From the NCBI RefSeq assembly GCF_000760595.1, contig NZ_BBNM01000017.1:1-52295 (forward strand): DNA of 52,295 nucleotides, written 5' to 3'. The notes beneath the pieces are model-generated. The model made no database searches and was not told the DNA's origin. It saw only the letters and a program-made list of their open reading frames with translations. Within the stretch, counting starts at the first letter, position 1, and every line of letters begins with the position of its first letter. Below are positions 17,150 to 26,344 of this stretch, piece by piece. The position numbers were made by a program, and so were the translations under genes. This DNA is from Acinetobacter soli. GTDB lineage: Bacteria > Pseudomonadota > Gammaproteobacteria > Pseudomonadales > Moraxellaceae.

Positions 17150-18115
17150 ATGGACTCTATCGGCAATCCATGGCTGTATCTGGTCTTCTTTGGCATCGTG
17201 TTTGTGATGCTATTGATTGACTTTTTAGGCTTCAAACAAAAAAAAGCAGACGAAGTACCGCTCAAGCAAGCACTGACTTGGAGTATTGCATGGGTCACGG
17301 TTGCACTCTTGTTTGCAGGCGGACTCTGGCTCTATCTACAACAAACGGCAACACTGGCGATCGCTAATCAGAAGACCATGGAATATCTGGCAGGTTATCT
17401 GCTTGAAAAATCCTTAGCAATTGATAATGTCTTTGTCTGGCTAATGATTTTTGCGGCCTTTGCTGTGCCAGCAGGACTGCAGCGTAAAATTCTGCTTTAC
17501 GGTGTACTAGGCGCCATTATTTTACGCAGTATCTTTATTTTTATTGGTGCTTGGTTCGTTCAAGAGTTTTCTTGGGTGCTGTACATCTTTGGTGCTTTCT
17601 TGGTGTATACCGGCTTTAAATTCCTTAAAGGTCAGGGCGAAGAAGAACAAAACATCGAAGATATGAAGGTGCTGAAATGGTTACGTAAGCATATGCGAAT
17701 TACCCAGAACTTCCATGGCGATCGTTTCTTTATCCGTGAGCAAGGTGTGCTCTGGGCAACACCGTTATTTATTGTGCTGATTCTGGTTGAATTTTCGGAT
17801 GTTATTTTTGCAGTCGATTCAATTCCTGCAATCTTTGCCGTAACCACCGATCCGTTTATTGTTTTAACCGCAAACTTGATGGCGATTTTAGGCTTGCGTG
17901 CCATGTTCTTCTTGCTGGCAGGTGCGGCATCTAAAATGCACTATTTACCGTATGGTCTGGGCATCATCTTGCTGTTCATCGGTTTCAAAATGCTCATGCT
18001 GGATGTGTTCCACATGCCAATCTGGATCTCGCTCAGTTTTATTGTGATTGTATTGGGAATCACGGCGTGGCTTTCGATGCGTCACAACAAGAAACAAGAG
18101 TTGTCTGACTCTTAA
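17150..18115 (+). CDS. TerC-family inner-membrane protein (Alx-like, Mn2+ related)
   Basis: A 321-residue polytopic membrane protein with about nine helices and the TerC hallmarks GYLLEKSLAIDNVFVW and EFSDVIFAVDSIPAIFAVTTDPF, acidic residues within membrane segments that bind metal in this family. Members next to a yybP-ykoY riboswitch, such as E. coli Alx, are linked to manganese homeostasis or export. The ATG at 17150 has GGGAG upstream; a longer frame from 16979 would run through the riboswitch and is rejected. It converges on a DoxX-like gene across a perfect shared terminator. Confidence 0.92.
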   Translation: MDSIGNPWLYLVFFGIVFVMLLIDFLGFKQKKADEVPLKQALTWSIAWVTVALLFAGGLWLYLQQTATLAIANQKTMEYLAGYLLEKSLAIDNVFVWLMIFAAFAVPAGLQRKILLYGVLGAIILRSIFIFIGAWFVQEFSWVLYIFGAFLVYTGFKFLKGQGEEEQNIEDMKVLKWLRKHMRITQNFHGDRFFIREQGVLWATPLFIVLILVEFSDVIFAVDSIPAIFAVTTDPFIVLTANLMAILGLRAMFFLLAGAASKMHYLPYGLGIILLFIGFKMLMLDVFHMPIWISLSFIVIVLGITAWLSMRHNKKQELSDS

Positions 18116-18130
18116 GCTAAAGCACCACAT

Positions 18131-18165
18131 AAAAAATGCCTTTGACTTGTTCAAAGGCATTTTTT
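18131..18165. terminator. Bidirectional terminator
   Basis: Perfect 15-bp arms (18131-18145 and 18151-18165) with a 5-base loop and flanking A/T runs, between the TerC-family and DoxX-like genes. Confidence 0.93.
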
Positions 18166-18180
18166 ATAGCATTAACACTT

Positions 18181-18564
18181 TTATGAGCGGCTTAAAGATA
18201 CCACATAGCGCACATACACCCATGAAAGCCCCATCATGGCCAGATTCATTATCACTGGATTAAAGGCCTGAACCAAAGTGGAGGGCAGTAACAACATTAC
18301 GAGCAGCAACAGAAACAGCAAACCCAGTAAATTAAAGTAATGCAGGACCTTGCTGGCATAGAACAAAAACAACAAGCCAAAGATTACCTCAGCCACACCT
18401 GAAGCATAGACAGCACGTAGTGCCCATACCTCAGAAACACCTAAAACCTGCCAGATTTTGAGCTCGTCGGGGTGCTGCCATATCAATTTCGGTACCATCC
18501 CCTGATAGCACCAAAAAAAGGCAAGTAGGCGATTAATGGTTTTACAAATGGGATCATTGTGCAC
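18181..18564 (-). CDS. DoxX-like small membrane protein (127 aa)
   Basis: Four hydrophobic helices (about 10-24, 46-68, 73-93, 98-122) and the N-terminal WCYQGMVPKLIWQHPDEL pattern fit the DoxX-like family of short membrane proteins, whose function is mostly unknown. The start is GTG at 18564 without a clear ribosome site; the next in-frame ATG would remove the first helix. It lies between the convergent TerC-family gene and the divergent guaD. Confidence 0.75.
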   Translation of the reverse strand: MHNDPICKTINRLLAFFWCYQGMVPKLIWQHPDELKIWQVLGVSEVWALRAVYASGVAEVIFGLLFLFYASKVLHYFNLLGLLFLLLLVMLLLPSTLVQAFNPVIMNLAMMGLSWVYVRYVVSLSRS

Positions 18565-18727
18565 GTGGATTCATCTCTGAGCGTCCTTAAAGGAATAAAT
18601 ACGCTCACATATTCTACATCCACAGTCCGCAAACCTGTAAAGGATCAATCATTTATCTGTGCACATTACCAGGTGCCTTTCTTGGCAAGAAATTTGCAGC
18701 TATAAAAAATAAAAACCTTGCATTTTT

Positions 18728-18753
18728 TAGGGCTTGCTCAGGCCCTTTCTTTT
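18728..18753 (+). terminator. Orphan rightward terminator upstream of guaD
   Basis: Stem AGGGC/GCCCT (18729-18733 with 18742-18746) and a T-rich tail on the plus strand, about 110 bp before guaD. No gene to its left reads rightward, so it would end a short leader or RNA starting in 18600-18720. The rest of 18565-18859 shows nothing else clear. Confidence 0.45.
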
Positions 18754-18859
18754 TATCTGTATTTTTGAATAATCATGTTGCGCATCAACATATAGTGCCG
18801 CCAAGGTAGATGAAATACGTTACAATCAACCGAAAAAATTACACGTTGTAGGGTTCAGT

Positions 18860-20185
18860 ATGTCATTTTCTGCTCCGCAAGCCATCATTCGTGGTCGCTT
18901 TTTGGATATCCAGTCTCTCGTTAATCAAGCCGATCAAATTGCAGAGCACGTACGCTATCTTGAAGATGGCGTGATGCTGATCGAGCAGGGTAAGATTGTG
19001 GCCTTTGATCACTGGGAAAATTTAAAAGACCACTTGCCTGCCCATGTAGAGATTACCCATTACCACGAGCAATTAATTATTCCGGGCATGATTGATACTC
19101 ACATTCATTACCCGCAAACCGAAATGGTCGGTGCCTATGGCGAACAGCTCCTGAGCTGGCTCAATACCTACACCTTTCCAACCGAACTACAATTTAAAGA
19201 TGCGGCCTATGCCAAGGAAATTGCCGAGTTTTTTCTCGATGAATTACTTAAAAACGGCACCACAACGGCCTTGGTGTTTTGTACCGTACATCCTGAATCG
19301 GTAGACGCGTTATTTGAAGCGGCACAAGCGCGCCAGATGCGGGTGGTGGCTGGTAAGGTATTGATGGATCGTCATGCCCCAGACGGGCTCTGCGATACCG
19401 CAGAGCGTGCCTATAATGAATCTAAGGCGCTGATTGAAAAATGGCACGGGAAGGGCCGTGCGCTCTATGCGATTACGCCGCGTTTTGCTCCGACGTCTAC
19501 GCCAGAACAACTGGCACGGGCAGGACAGCTTAAACAAGAATTTCCTGATGTCTATGTGCATACGCACTTGAGCGAAAATAAAGACGAAATTGCGTGGGTG
19601 AAAGATTTATTTCCCGAGCAGACGGGCTATTTAGATGTCTATCAGCACTACGGCCTCACCGGAAAACGTTCAGTATTTGCACATTGTGTTCATCTTGAAG
19701 AGCACGAATGGGACTGCATGCACCAGACCGACTCAGCAATTGCGTTTTGTCCGACGTCGAATCTGTTTTTAGGTAGTGGGCTGTTTCCACTGAAAAAAAC
19801 ATGGGATAAACAGGTTAAAGTCGGTTTAGGTACAGACATCGGTGCAGGTACATCGTTTAGTCTGTTACAAACCGTCAACGAAGCCTACAAAGTCCAACAG
19901 CTTCAGGGCGATAAACTTTCTGCCTATGAATCGTTTTATCATGCCACACTTGGTGGTGCCAAAGCGCTTGATCTAGACGATAAACTGGGCAATTTTGCAC
20001 TGGGCAAAGAAGCCGATTTTGTGGTACTCGATTTGAAAGCCACCGCTTTGCAGGCGCTGCGTCAGTCGAGAGCCAAATCGCTTGAAGATGCCTTGTTTGC
20101 GCTCTTTACCATGGGAGACGATCGTAATGTCGAATCGACCTACGTGTACGGACAAAAAGTCTATCAAAAAGCGGCGTCGAACTAA
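18860..20185 (+). CDS. guaD: Guanine deaminase
   Basis: A 441-residue amidohydrolase that deaminates guanine to xanthine in purine salvage and catabolism. Zinc and catalytic motifs are PGMIDTHIHYPQ (His81, His83), HTHLSEN (His234/236), FAHCVH (His275) and GTDIGAG (Asp326), the usual order for GuaD. Length matches the family (about 440). It precedes hpt by 209 bp, both being purine-salvage genes, though a terminator lies between them. Confidence 0.95.
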   Translation: MSFSAPQAIIRGRFLDIQSLVNQADQIAEHVRYLEDGVMLIEQGKIVAFDHWENLKDHLPAHVEITHYHEQLIIPGMIDTHIHYPQTEMVGAYGEQLLSWLNTYTFPTELQFKDAAYAKEIAEFFLDELLKNGTTTALVFCTVHPESVDALFEAAQARQMRVVAGKVLMDRHAPDGLCDTAERAYNESKALIEKWHGKGRALYAITPRFAPTSTPEQLARAGQLKQEFPDVYVHTHLSENKDEIAWVKDLFPEQTGYLDVYQHYGLTGKRSVFAHCVHLEEHEWDCMHQTDSAIAFCPTSNLFLGSGLFPLKKTWDKQVKVGLGTDIGAGTSFSLLQTVNEAYKVQQLQGDKLSAYESFYHATLGGAKALDLDDKLGNFALGKEADFVVLDLKATALQALRQSRAKSLEDALFALFTMGDDRNVESTYVYGQKVYQKAASN

Positions 20186-20333
20186 TCTCGTCCGTTGGAC
20201 TGTGCTGTTACTGGGCTGTGCATGTTTACTCAGATCGGACCAGTCAGTTCAGCCTGACGCATGATGTATACACAACAAATGATGCATCGCAGGCTTTTTT
20301 GCTTTAAACTTTAGTCATCGATTTATGATTTTG

Positions 20334-20361
20334 AGGTGTTGCTGGTCAACACCTTTTTTAT
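20334..20361 (+). terminator. guaD terminator
   Basis: AGGTGTTG-CTGGT-CAACACCT (20334-20354) followed by T-rich sequence, 150 bp after guaD and 34 bp before hpt; it could also act as an attenuator for hpt. Confidence 0.8.
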
Positions 20362-20394
20362 TTGAAAACTTTCTGATGTTTTAGGTTTCTGCAC

Positions 20395-20922
20395 ATGACC
20401 GTCGAAATGAGCGTAATGATCTCTGCCGAAGAGATTCAAGCCAAAGTAAAGCAGCTCGGTGAACAAATTAATGCTCACTATGCCAACAGCAACAAAGATC
20501 TGGTCCTGATTGGCCTGTTGCGTGGTTCATTTATTTTTATGGCCGACTTATGTCGTGCGATTGCAAAACCACATGAACTCGATTTCATGACGGTTTCAAG
20601 CTATGGTGCCAGCACGGTATCGAGCCGAGATGTCAGAATCTTAAAAGATTTAGACGGCGAAATTCGTGGCAAAGATGTTCTGGTGGTTGAGGATATTATT
20701 GACTCTGGCAATACCTTGAGCAAGGTTTTGGAAATCTTGCAAACGCGTGAACCGAATTCTATTGAGCTGTGTACGCTGGTGAGCAAACCTTCACGCCGTG
20801 AAATCGAGCTTGAAGTCAAATTCTTAGGCTTTGAAGTTGAAGATCGTTTTATTGTGGGCTACGGACTCGATTACGATCAAAAATACCGTCATTTGCCGTT
20901 TATTGGCGAAATCGGTCTTTAA
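20395..20922 (+). CDS. hpt: Hypoxanthine phosphoribosyltransferase
   Basis: A 175-residue type I phosphoribosyltransferase converting hypoxanthine (and probably guanine) plus PRPP to IMP or GMP. The PRPP loop [14 protein letters not shown] is at 95-108, the [12 protein letters not shown] motif near 41-52 and the C-terminal [13 protein letters not shown] closes the base site. The ATG at 20395 is used; a second at 20407 has no better ribosome site. It ends in a strong terminator. Confidence 0.95.
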   Translation: MTVEMSVMISAEEIQAKVKQLGEQINAHYANSNKDLVLIGLLRGSFIFMADLCRAIAKPHELDFMTVSSYGASTVSSRDVRILKDLDGEIRGKDVLVVEDIIDSGNTLSKVLEILQTREPNSIELCTLVSKPSRREIELEVKFLGFEVEDRFIVGYGLDYDQKYRHLPFIGEIGL

Positions 20923-20923
20923 G

Positions 20924-20953
20924 AAAAATGGTGCAATCGCACCATTTTTTTTG
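20924..20953 (+). terminator. hpt terminator
   Basis: Perfect 11-bp stem (20924-20934 with 20939-20949), AATC loop and T8, right after the hpt stop. Confidence 0.93.
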
Positions 20954-21079
20954 TTTACACTCTGCACAAAACACCTACAGGATGTATCTGAGTTTCTCTG
21001 TCACTTTGATTGGTTTCGTTTCATCATAATCAAACAACATCATGTAAAACCAAAAAAATGAGAAACAAGGAGAACATCC

Positions 21080-21337
21080 ATGTGGTCATTAATTGTGGCA
21101 ATTGTCGTGGGTTTCATTGCAGGCCTGATTGCACGCGCGATTCATCCCGGTGACGATAAAGCCGGATTCATCGTGACAACATTACTCGGTATTGCTGGCT
21201 CTTTACTGGCAACTTATGGCGGCCGACTACTTGGGCTATACAGCAATAACTCCAGTGCAGGCTTTATTGCCTCTGTGATTGGGGCAATTGTGATCTTGTT
21301 TATTTACAACCTGATTACCAAACGAAGTAACGCCTAA
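21080..21337 (+). CDS. GlsB/YeaQ/YmgE-type small membrane protein
   Basis: An 85-residue protein with three glycine-rich hydrophobic helices and the family pattern GFIAGLIARAIHPGDDKAG, then TTLLGIAGSLLATYGG and GFIASVIGAIVILF. The family is often stress-induced and annotated as transglycosylase-associated, without proven enzymatic activity. A perfect AGGAG ribosome site lies 7 bp before the ATG. Confidence 0.92.
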   Translation: MWSLIVAIVVGFIAGLIARAIHPGDDKAGFIVTTLLGIAGSLLATYGGRLLGLYSNNSSAGFIASVIGAIVILFIYNLITKRSNA

Positions 21338-21370
21338 ACGGTTAGATTCAAGGTGAGGCAACATCTTGCC

Positions 21371-22066
21371 TCACTTGATCTCGCTGAGCACCTGTTCAAT
21401 CTGCGCTGCACTTTGTGCGCCAGTCACTTTTAGTCCGTTGGCAAAAAACAAGGTCGGCGTGCCCTGAATCTTCAAGCGTTCGCCCAGCGCCAGATTACGT
21501 TCTACAGGCGTAGTACAGTTTGCGTTGGCCTGTGGTGCGACATTGTTCGAAATTAAATTCTTCCATGCATAGCTGCGATTTGCTGAGCACCAAACCTGTT
21601 TTGATGGTGTAACAGATTGCGTTTTGAGCGGATAAAGAAAAGTATAAATGGTCACATTGTTGAGCTGACTCAAGTTTTGCTCAAGCTGTTTGCAATAAGG
21701 GCAATTCGGATCTGAAAATACCGCGATCTGACGTTTACCATTACCTTTTACGGTTTTAATCGCATCCTGCAAGGGCAGATCACTCCAAAGAATGCGATTA
21801 TTTTGCATCACCAGATCCTTGGTCAAATTGCGCTGGTCTTTCAGGCGAATCATTGAACCCACAAATATATGTTCTGCGTCTTCGCCGATATATACCACCT
21901 GATTGTCCAAGGTTCCGCTATAAAGGCCATTCATCGCCGTTTTTTCTAGATTTTCAATTTTGAGCTTGGGGTATTGAGTTTGCAGATGCTGTTGTACGTT
22001 TTGCAGATTGGCATGTGCCACACCCGTCATCGCCGCCAACAATGCCATCATTACACGAACTTTCAT
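21371..22066 (-). CDS. dsbC: Periplasmic thiol:disulfide interchange protein, DsbC type
   Basis: A 231-residue exported thioredoxin-fold protein for disulfide isomerisation in the periplasm. Residues 1-19 are the signal peptide (AHA). An N-terminal dimerisation domain (about 20-85) precedes a thioredoxin domain with active site CPYC at 122-125 and cis-proline GTPTLFF (202-208). Cys160 and Cys184 form the second pair usual in DsbC. The active-site dipeptide is PY instead of the E. coli GY. The ATG at 22066 has AAGGG at proper spacing; an ATG 15 bp upstream overlaps that site. Confidence 0.9.
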   Translation of the reverse strand: MKVRVMMALLAAMTGVAHANLQNVQQHLQTQYPKLKIENLEKTAMNGLYSGTLDNQVVYIGEDAEHIFVGSMIRLKDQRNLTKDLVMQNNRILWSDLPLQDAIKTVKGNGKRQIAVFSDPNCPYCKQLEQNLSQLNNVTIYTFLYPLKTQSVTPSKQVWCSANRSYAWKNLISNNVAPQANANCTTPVERNLALGERLKIQGTPTLFFANGLKVTGAQSAAQIEQVLSEIK

Positions 22067-22149
22067 CGCCACGCCCTTCATTGCTTAAAAAAGTGCAGTG
22101 TAGTTGAATCGCTAAAAAAGTATGTTGTAATTTATAGTGAAGCAGATGT

Positions 22150-22165
22150 GGTTCCACGTGGAACA
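22150..22165. promoter_or_regulatory. parS: parS centromere-like site
   Basis: GTTCCACGTGGAAC (22151-22164) is a perfect 14-bp palindrome identical to the core of the Pseudomonas-type ParB site (TGTTCCACGTGGAACA); only the first outer base differs. It lies intergenically about 13 kb left of oriC. An identical core is inside recF. Confidence 0.8.
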
Positions 22166-22239
22166 CGTGACTCATCATCGAAATGAGATTTAAGCCTCGT
22201 TATATTGGAAAAAGCAGCCCCGAAAGACTGCTGTCGTCG

Positions 22240-23403
22240 TTAAATGCGTCCTGCCTCCAAAAAAGGAATCCGAACTGCATCAAACTGCGCCCGAGGATCT
22301 TGCTCGAAGGTTAAAAAGCCATGCATGCCCACCAACACATCGCCTTTATAATAGGCGTTGAGCCGCTGTCTTGGGTCTTTATGCGATAAAGTAAAGGTAA
22401 TCGCGTCGATTCCCCGTTGTTTAGATAACTTGAAGGCATCACGCAACATGGCGTCGTGTAGCGCGAGTTGTTCAGGTTCACACAGCAGTGAATGCAAAAT
22501 ATGATACTTAAACGATTGTCCTTTTTTTGGCAGTTGAATACGGCCATTGAGTTTGGCCCACACATTGTAAAGCGGACGAAAGGTCTGAATTTTTTTACTA
22601 TAATCGAGCACCTTACTTTGTTTAAATCCACTTTGGTTCCATAAACCAAACATTCCTACCAAACGATCCTGCTCAAAGTAAAGCTGAAAATCATCTAAAG
22701 TTAAGCCCTGAAAATACGGATCGTTGTGCAATAGCTGCGCAAAGTCATAGGCTGGAATAAAGTTATAGTGCGCTGCCATCTGCTGGATAAATGCATTCAT
22801 TTGCTCGATATGGGCCGCTGTAGCGACGCAACGCTTGAGCTTTGACAAATCGATCGATTGCTTGGCATGCAGCAGCGTTTTAGGAAACTGTGTGTGTTTA
22901 AAGCCCGTCAGGGTTAGGGTTTCAATGAGTCCTTCATCAAAATACTGAAAGCCTAGCCGTCCACTTTGTATGGCACGGCGCGCGGCAATGTTGTCATCAA
23001 AAATAATCATCTGACAAAAATCGGGATTTTTTAAACTGGTTTTAAAATGCGGTGTCATCTGCTTCAACACGGCTTTACCACGCACTTGCGGTGAAAGACG
23101 CAAATCGCCCCCGTAGCGAAACGGCATTACGGTGCCGTTAACATAACAGGGCCGCAGACCAATGTTGTAACACCCGACCAAGCAACCAGTACTGTGATCC
23201 TGCGCTACGGTACTGTCAATTTGGGTGTAAATCACTTGGCTGGCTTTAAAATAACTTGGTTCGCGCTGAAAACTGAGTGTCAGCCCTCGCGTGGTCATCG
23301 GCAGACTGACCAGTTTTCGTAGTTCTTGATCATCACTTGTCGCCACATGGCGGACTTCAATTCCTTGCGGCTTTTTGATTACGATTTGCTCGGCACTGTT
23401 CAT
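22240..23403 (-). CDS. GNAT-like acyltransferase, probably two GNAT-fold halves (387 aa)
   Basis: Residues about 15-165 fit a GNAT acetyl/acyltransferase fold, including the acyl-CoA loop region LRLSPQVRGKAVLKQM (about 101-116) and the following MIIFDDNIAARRAIQSGRLGFQYF, typical of GNAT motifs A and B. The C-terminal half (about 195-380) again shows GNAT-like strands (YFEQDRLVGMFGLWNQ, and GIDAITFTLSHKDP near the end). Substrate unknown. It is the last gene of the leftward efflux/GH3 cluster, 13 bp after the tolC-like stop, so it is probably cotranscribed. Confidence 0.7.
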   Translation of the reverse strand: MNSAEQIVIKKPQGIEVRHVATSDDQELRKLVSLPMTTRGLTLSFQREPSYFKASQVIYTQIDSTVAQDHSTGCLVGCYNIGLRPCYVNGTVMPFRYGGDLRLSPQVRGKAVLKQMTPHFKTSLKNPDFCQMIIFDDNIAARRAIQSGRLGFQYFDEGLIETLTLTGFKHTQFPKTLLHAKQSIDLSKLKRCVATAAHIEQMNAFIQQMAAHYNFIPAYDFAQLLHNDPYFQGLTLDDFQLYFEQDRLVGMFGLWNQSGFKQSKVLDYSKKIQTFRPLYNVWAKLNGRIQLPKKGQSFKYHILHSLLCEPEQLALHDAMLRDAFKLSKQRGIDAITFTLSHKDPRQRLNAYYKGDVLVGMHGFLTFEQDPRAQFDAVRIPFLEAGRI

Positions 23404-23416
23404 GAATTTTTAGTCC

Positions 23417-24718
23417 TTATGGCATCGGGGGAGCATCATTCGATGCGACTGTAAACACGCTGGAGAGGCGTCCCATCTGATCCAATAATTGATACGTTAA
23501 AACAAGCTCATCTTGCTGATTGAGGATTTTTTGCGTTTTGACATCGAGTAGGCTTTGTTCGGCATTGAGTACATCGCTACTGGTTTTGGTGCCAAATTCC
23601 AGCTCCCGTTTGGTGAACTGTAACGCAATCGTGGCCGACTGAATGGCCTGATCGAGTGCACGCTTGTTTTGTCGTACGGCCTGTAATTGTAAGTATGTGG
23701 TTTGTGCCTGCTGCTGAAGCGACTGTTGCAGCGCATTCATTTTTTGGCTGGCCAGCGCGACATCCACGGTAGCTTTTTGTCGATTGGCCTTGTTTAAGCC
23801 ACTGTCATAAAGCGGAACATTAAACTGCAATCCCACCAGATAGCCCTTACTTTCACCATCTTTTTCTTCATATTGCATTCCCGCTCGCCCCGTCAGGCCA
23901 ATCGACGGTTTGAGTTCCAATTTGCTTAAACGATATTGTTTTTGCGCAGATTGCGCTTCTAAGCTGGCTTGTTGCAATGCCGGGTGCTGTTTTATCGAAT
24001 AGACAATATCGTCAATTGAGCCAGGAATTGGCGGTAATTCAATGGGTGTTTCTAAGTGATCTGCAGCTTGACCTGTCAGTTGATAAAACCGGGTTTGACT
24101 GATCTTGAGCTGCGCCTCGCTACGCATGGTATCGGCCTGTGCCTGTGCCAACTGCGCCTCGATCTTGGCCAGATCGGCACGCGTGATCACCCCCGCATTC
24201 AAGCGCTTTTGTGCATCACTGAACGAACGTTGCAGCGTACTTTGCACATTCAGCTTGAGGGTACGGATCGCCTCTTGCTTGAGTACCTCGCTGTAGGCCT
24301 GCACGGTTTGTAAAACCGTAGTCGATTGCTGTGCATTCAAGGCCTGTGACTGCGCAGCTATTTGCGTTTTGGCCAGCTCGATTCCGAGGCGTTCACGTCC
24401 CGCCGTGTAGAGGGGATAATCAAATTTCAGCATCAGGCTACGGGTGCGCCGAAAACTTTCATCAATTGAAAATAACGGGCTGTAATTGGGTGGATTATCG
24501 ACTTGTCCTACGCCTAAACGTCCTTCTACACTGACATTAAGCCCATAACGACGCTCGGCCTGTTGTAATTCGGCTTCGGCACGTCCCACTCTTAAATCAC
24601 TAATTTTCAATTGTGGCTCATAGCTCAGCGCACTTTGCACGGCATCTTGCAGGGTCATACACCAGACATTCGGCGCAATCAATACTCCCAGCAAACCCAA
24701 CCAATGTAATTGTTTCAT
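23417..24718 (-). CDS. TolC-family outer-membrane efflux protein
   Basis: A 433-residue exported protein: signal peptide about 1-21, then two OEP repeats of long helices and strands (LQDAVQSALSYEPQLKISDLRVG near the N-terminus and VGLQFNVPLYDSGLNKANRQKA in the second half). It forms the outer-membrane channel of tripartite exporters. The ATG at 24718 suits the signal peptide; an earlier in-frame ATG adds only four codons. It lies 21 bp after the GH3-family gene and is encoded in the same cluster as EmrA- and EmrB-type components, which makes a complete tripartite pump. Confidence 0.93.
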   Translation of the reverse strand: MKQLHWLGLLGVLIAPNVWCMTLQDAVQSALSYEPQLKISDLRVGRAEAELQQAERRYGLNVSVEGRLGVGQVDNPPNYSPLFSIDESFRRTRSLMLKFDYPLYTAGRERLGIELAKTQIAAQSQALNAQQSTTVLQTVQAYSEVLKQEAIRTLKLNVQSTLQRSFSDAQKRLNAGVITRADLAKIEAQLAQAQADTMRSEAQLKISQTRFYQLTGQAADHLETPIELPPIPGSIDDIVYSIKQHPALQQASLEAQSAQKQYRLSKLELKPSIGLTGRAGMQYEEKDGESKGYLVGLQFNVPLYDSGLNKANRQKATVDVALASQKMNALQQSLQQQAQTTYLQLQAVRQNKRALDQAIQSATIALQFTKRELEFGTKTSSDVLNAEQSLLDVKTQKILNQQDELVLTYQLLDQMGRLSSVFTVASNDAPPMP

Positions 24719-24739
24719 GACAGATTCCACAACATCCCG

Positions 24740-26344
24740 CTAGACAGGCTCGGCACATAACATGTGTTCAAGGCTCGATAAAGTGACTTTTTTTAACGGT
24801 TCGGGCTTGATGTTGCCCTCGATCATTCCTTCTCGCATGACCACGTGCTTATAACCTTCCCAGCCATTGTCGACATAACAGACGCGTGGCTGATCGAGCT
24901 GCCCCAAGTCACGTGCCAGCTCATAGTGAAAGTGCTGACGAAGCGCCTGATCGATCTGCTGGACACACACCTGCTGGCTCGTCTCACCCTCTACCAAAAC
25001 ACAATAAAATGGTTTGGCCTGTTGCTGGGTATCTACCGCAAACAGAGAAACGGCCTGTATCTGTTGCTGTTTAAGCTGCGTAATCAAGCTGTGAGCGACA
25101 TCTGGAGAGAGCTTTTCCCCCACCAGATCGACACCAAAACGGCGTCCCTGAAACTCAAAACAAGGCACTTGACCAAAAAAACCGGTCACACGCAGGCTGT
25201 CGTCGAGACAGTAACGTAATAAACCATTACCCGACGTGAGGACTGGACTGACATGATCATTCAATTGCAGTTCCCATGAAGCAACGATTTCGCCCTGACG
25301 CGGCCCACTTAAGTATTCAAACTCATAAAAATGACTGTGATAGGCCAAAGGGTAACAATCGTCGTAGGGAATCGTCACCACGCCTTCAGTGGCCCACAAT
25401 CCTTTCCCTTCAAACTGCGCAAACGGCAGTGCTGCATGTAAGCTGGCTGCCCATTGTTTTGAGCCTGCGGTATCCCAACTCGACACCAAACTCAGTTTTG
25501 GCCACAACTGCTGATAATCCAGTGGTGACTGTTGCATCAGGCGAGCCAGCAACAGCGCTCGCTGCGGCTGGTGCGGTGCTTTGACTTGGCTCAGTGAGGC
25601 TGCACGCTGCTGCCACGTTCCGCTTTGTAAGACCTGAACAATCTCTTCGGCTTGTTCGTTTAATTTTTCAAGCAATTGCAGCGCAAAGGTGGGACTCCAC
25701 ACCGACATCATGGCCAGATCTGCATCTGCCACCAAATAGCATAAAGTCGCAAACAGTGCATCATCGGCTTGGGCAGCAAAGGAGACATCACTCGGTACGG
25801 CTTGGGTAAATTTCGATAAAATGCGTTTTCCTAAACCAAGCAATGCACTGTCGTCATTGAGATTTTCATCTTTGAGTACTTCACGCTGGCTTTCGGGTAA
25901 CCATGATACCGACCAGTAATGCGTGCCGCGATCGAGTTGATTGCATTTACGGTACATGCTCGACAGCCACGGTGCAATTGCGGCATCGAGTTCATCTAAA
26001 AATGCCTGTGTGTAAGGGATAAACTTAATCTGCTCACTCGATCCGCTGGTCGGCTGATAGCGCACCAACTTGCTACTCGACAACGCGGTTTTACTGCTTC
26101 GACAGGCCGTGATCTGGTCACGCCACTGCGCATAGCGCGTGACCGGAAAACGTGTTTTAAAGCTTTCATAGTCGGTCACACCCGCCTGCTGGGCGAGTGT
26201 AGACATCTGTAAAATCTTTTCAAGTTTTTCACGCTGCACCTGTTCAAGCGCATTTTTTTGCTTTTGAAAACGCTGATCGGTCTGACGACAGAACAGCTTG
26301 AGCACTTGATGCGAGAGCGGCGTGATTGCCATGGACTTCATCAT
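24740..26344 (-). CDS. GH3-family adenylate-forming enzyme (acyl-amido synthetase-like)
   Basis: A 534-residue member of the GH3 group, which in plants conjugates acyl acids such as auxin or jasmonate to amino acids through an acyl-adenylate. Visible motifs: TSGSSEQIKFIP (99-110, phosphate-binding loop), ATEGVVTIPYDD (318-329), HSHFYEFEYL (337-346), LLRYCLDDSLRVTGF (375-389) and FEFQGRRFG (396-404). The order agrees with GH3 enzymes. The ATG at 26344 has AAGGGG 7 bp upstream and overlaps the stop of the preceding GNAT-like gene (ATGA), implying translational coupling. Its acyl and amino substrates are unknown; coupling to an efflux system suggests an exported product. Confidence 0.88.
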   Translation of the reverse strand: MMKSMAITPLSHQVLKLFCRQTDQRFQKQKNALEQVQREKLEKILQMSTLAQQAGVTDYESFKTRFPVTRYAQWRDQITACRSSKTALSSSKLVRYQPTSGSSEQIKFIPYTQAFLDELDAAIAPWLSSMYRKCNQLDRGTHYWSVSWLPESQREVLKDENLNDDSALLGLGKRILSKFTQAVPSDVSFAAQADDALFATLCYLVADADLAMMSVWSPTFALQLLEKLNEQAEEIVQVLQSGTWQQRAASLSQVKAPHQPQRALLLARLMQQSPLDYQQLWPKLSLVSSWDTAGSKQWAASLHAALPFAQFEGKGLWATEGVVTIPYDDCYPLAYHSHFYEFEYLSGPRQGEIVASWELQLNDHVSPVLTSGNGLLRYCLDDSLRVTGFFGQVPCFEFQGRRFGVDLVGEKLSPDVAHSLITQLKQQQIQAVSLFAVDTQQQAKPFYCVLVEGETSQQVCVQQIDQALRQHFHYELARDLGQLDQPRVCYVDNGWEGYKHVVMREGMIEGNIKPEPLKKVTLSSLEHMLCAEPV

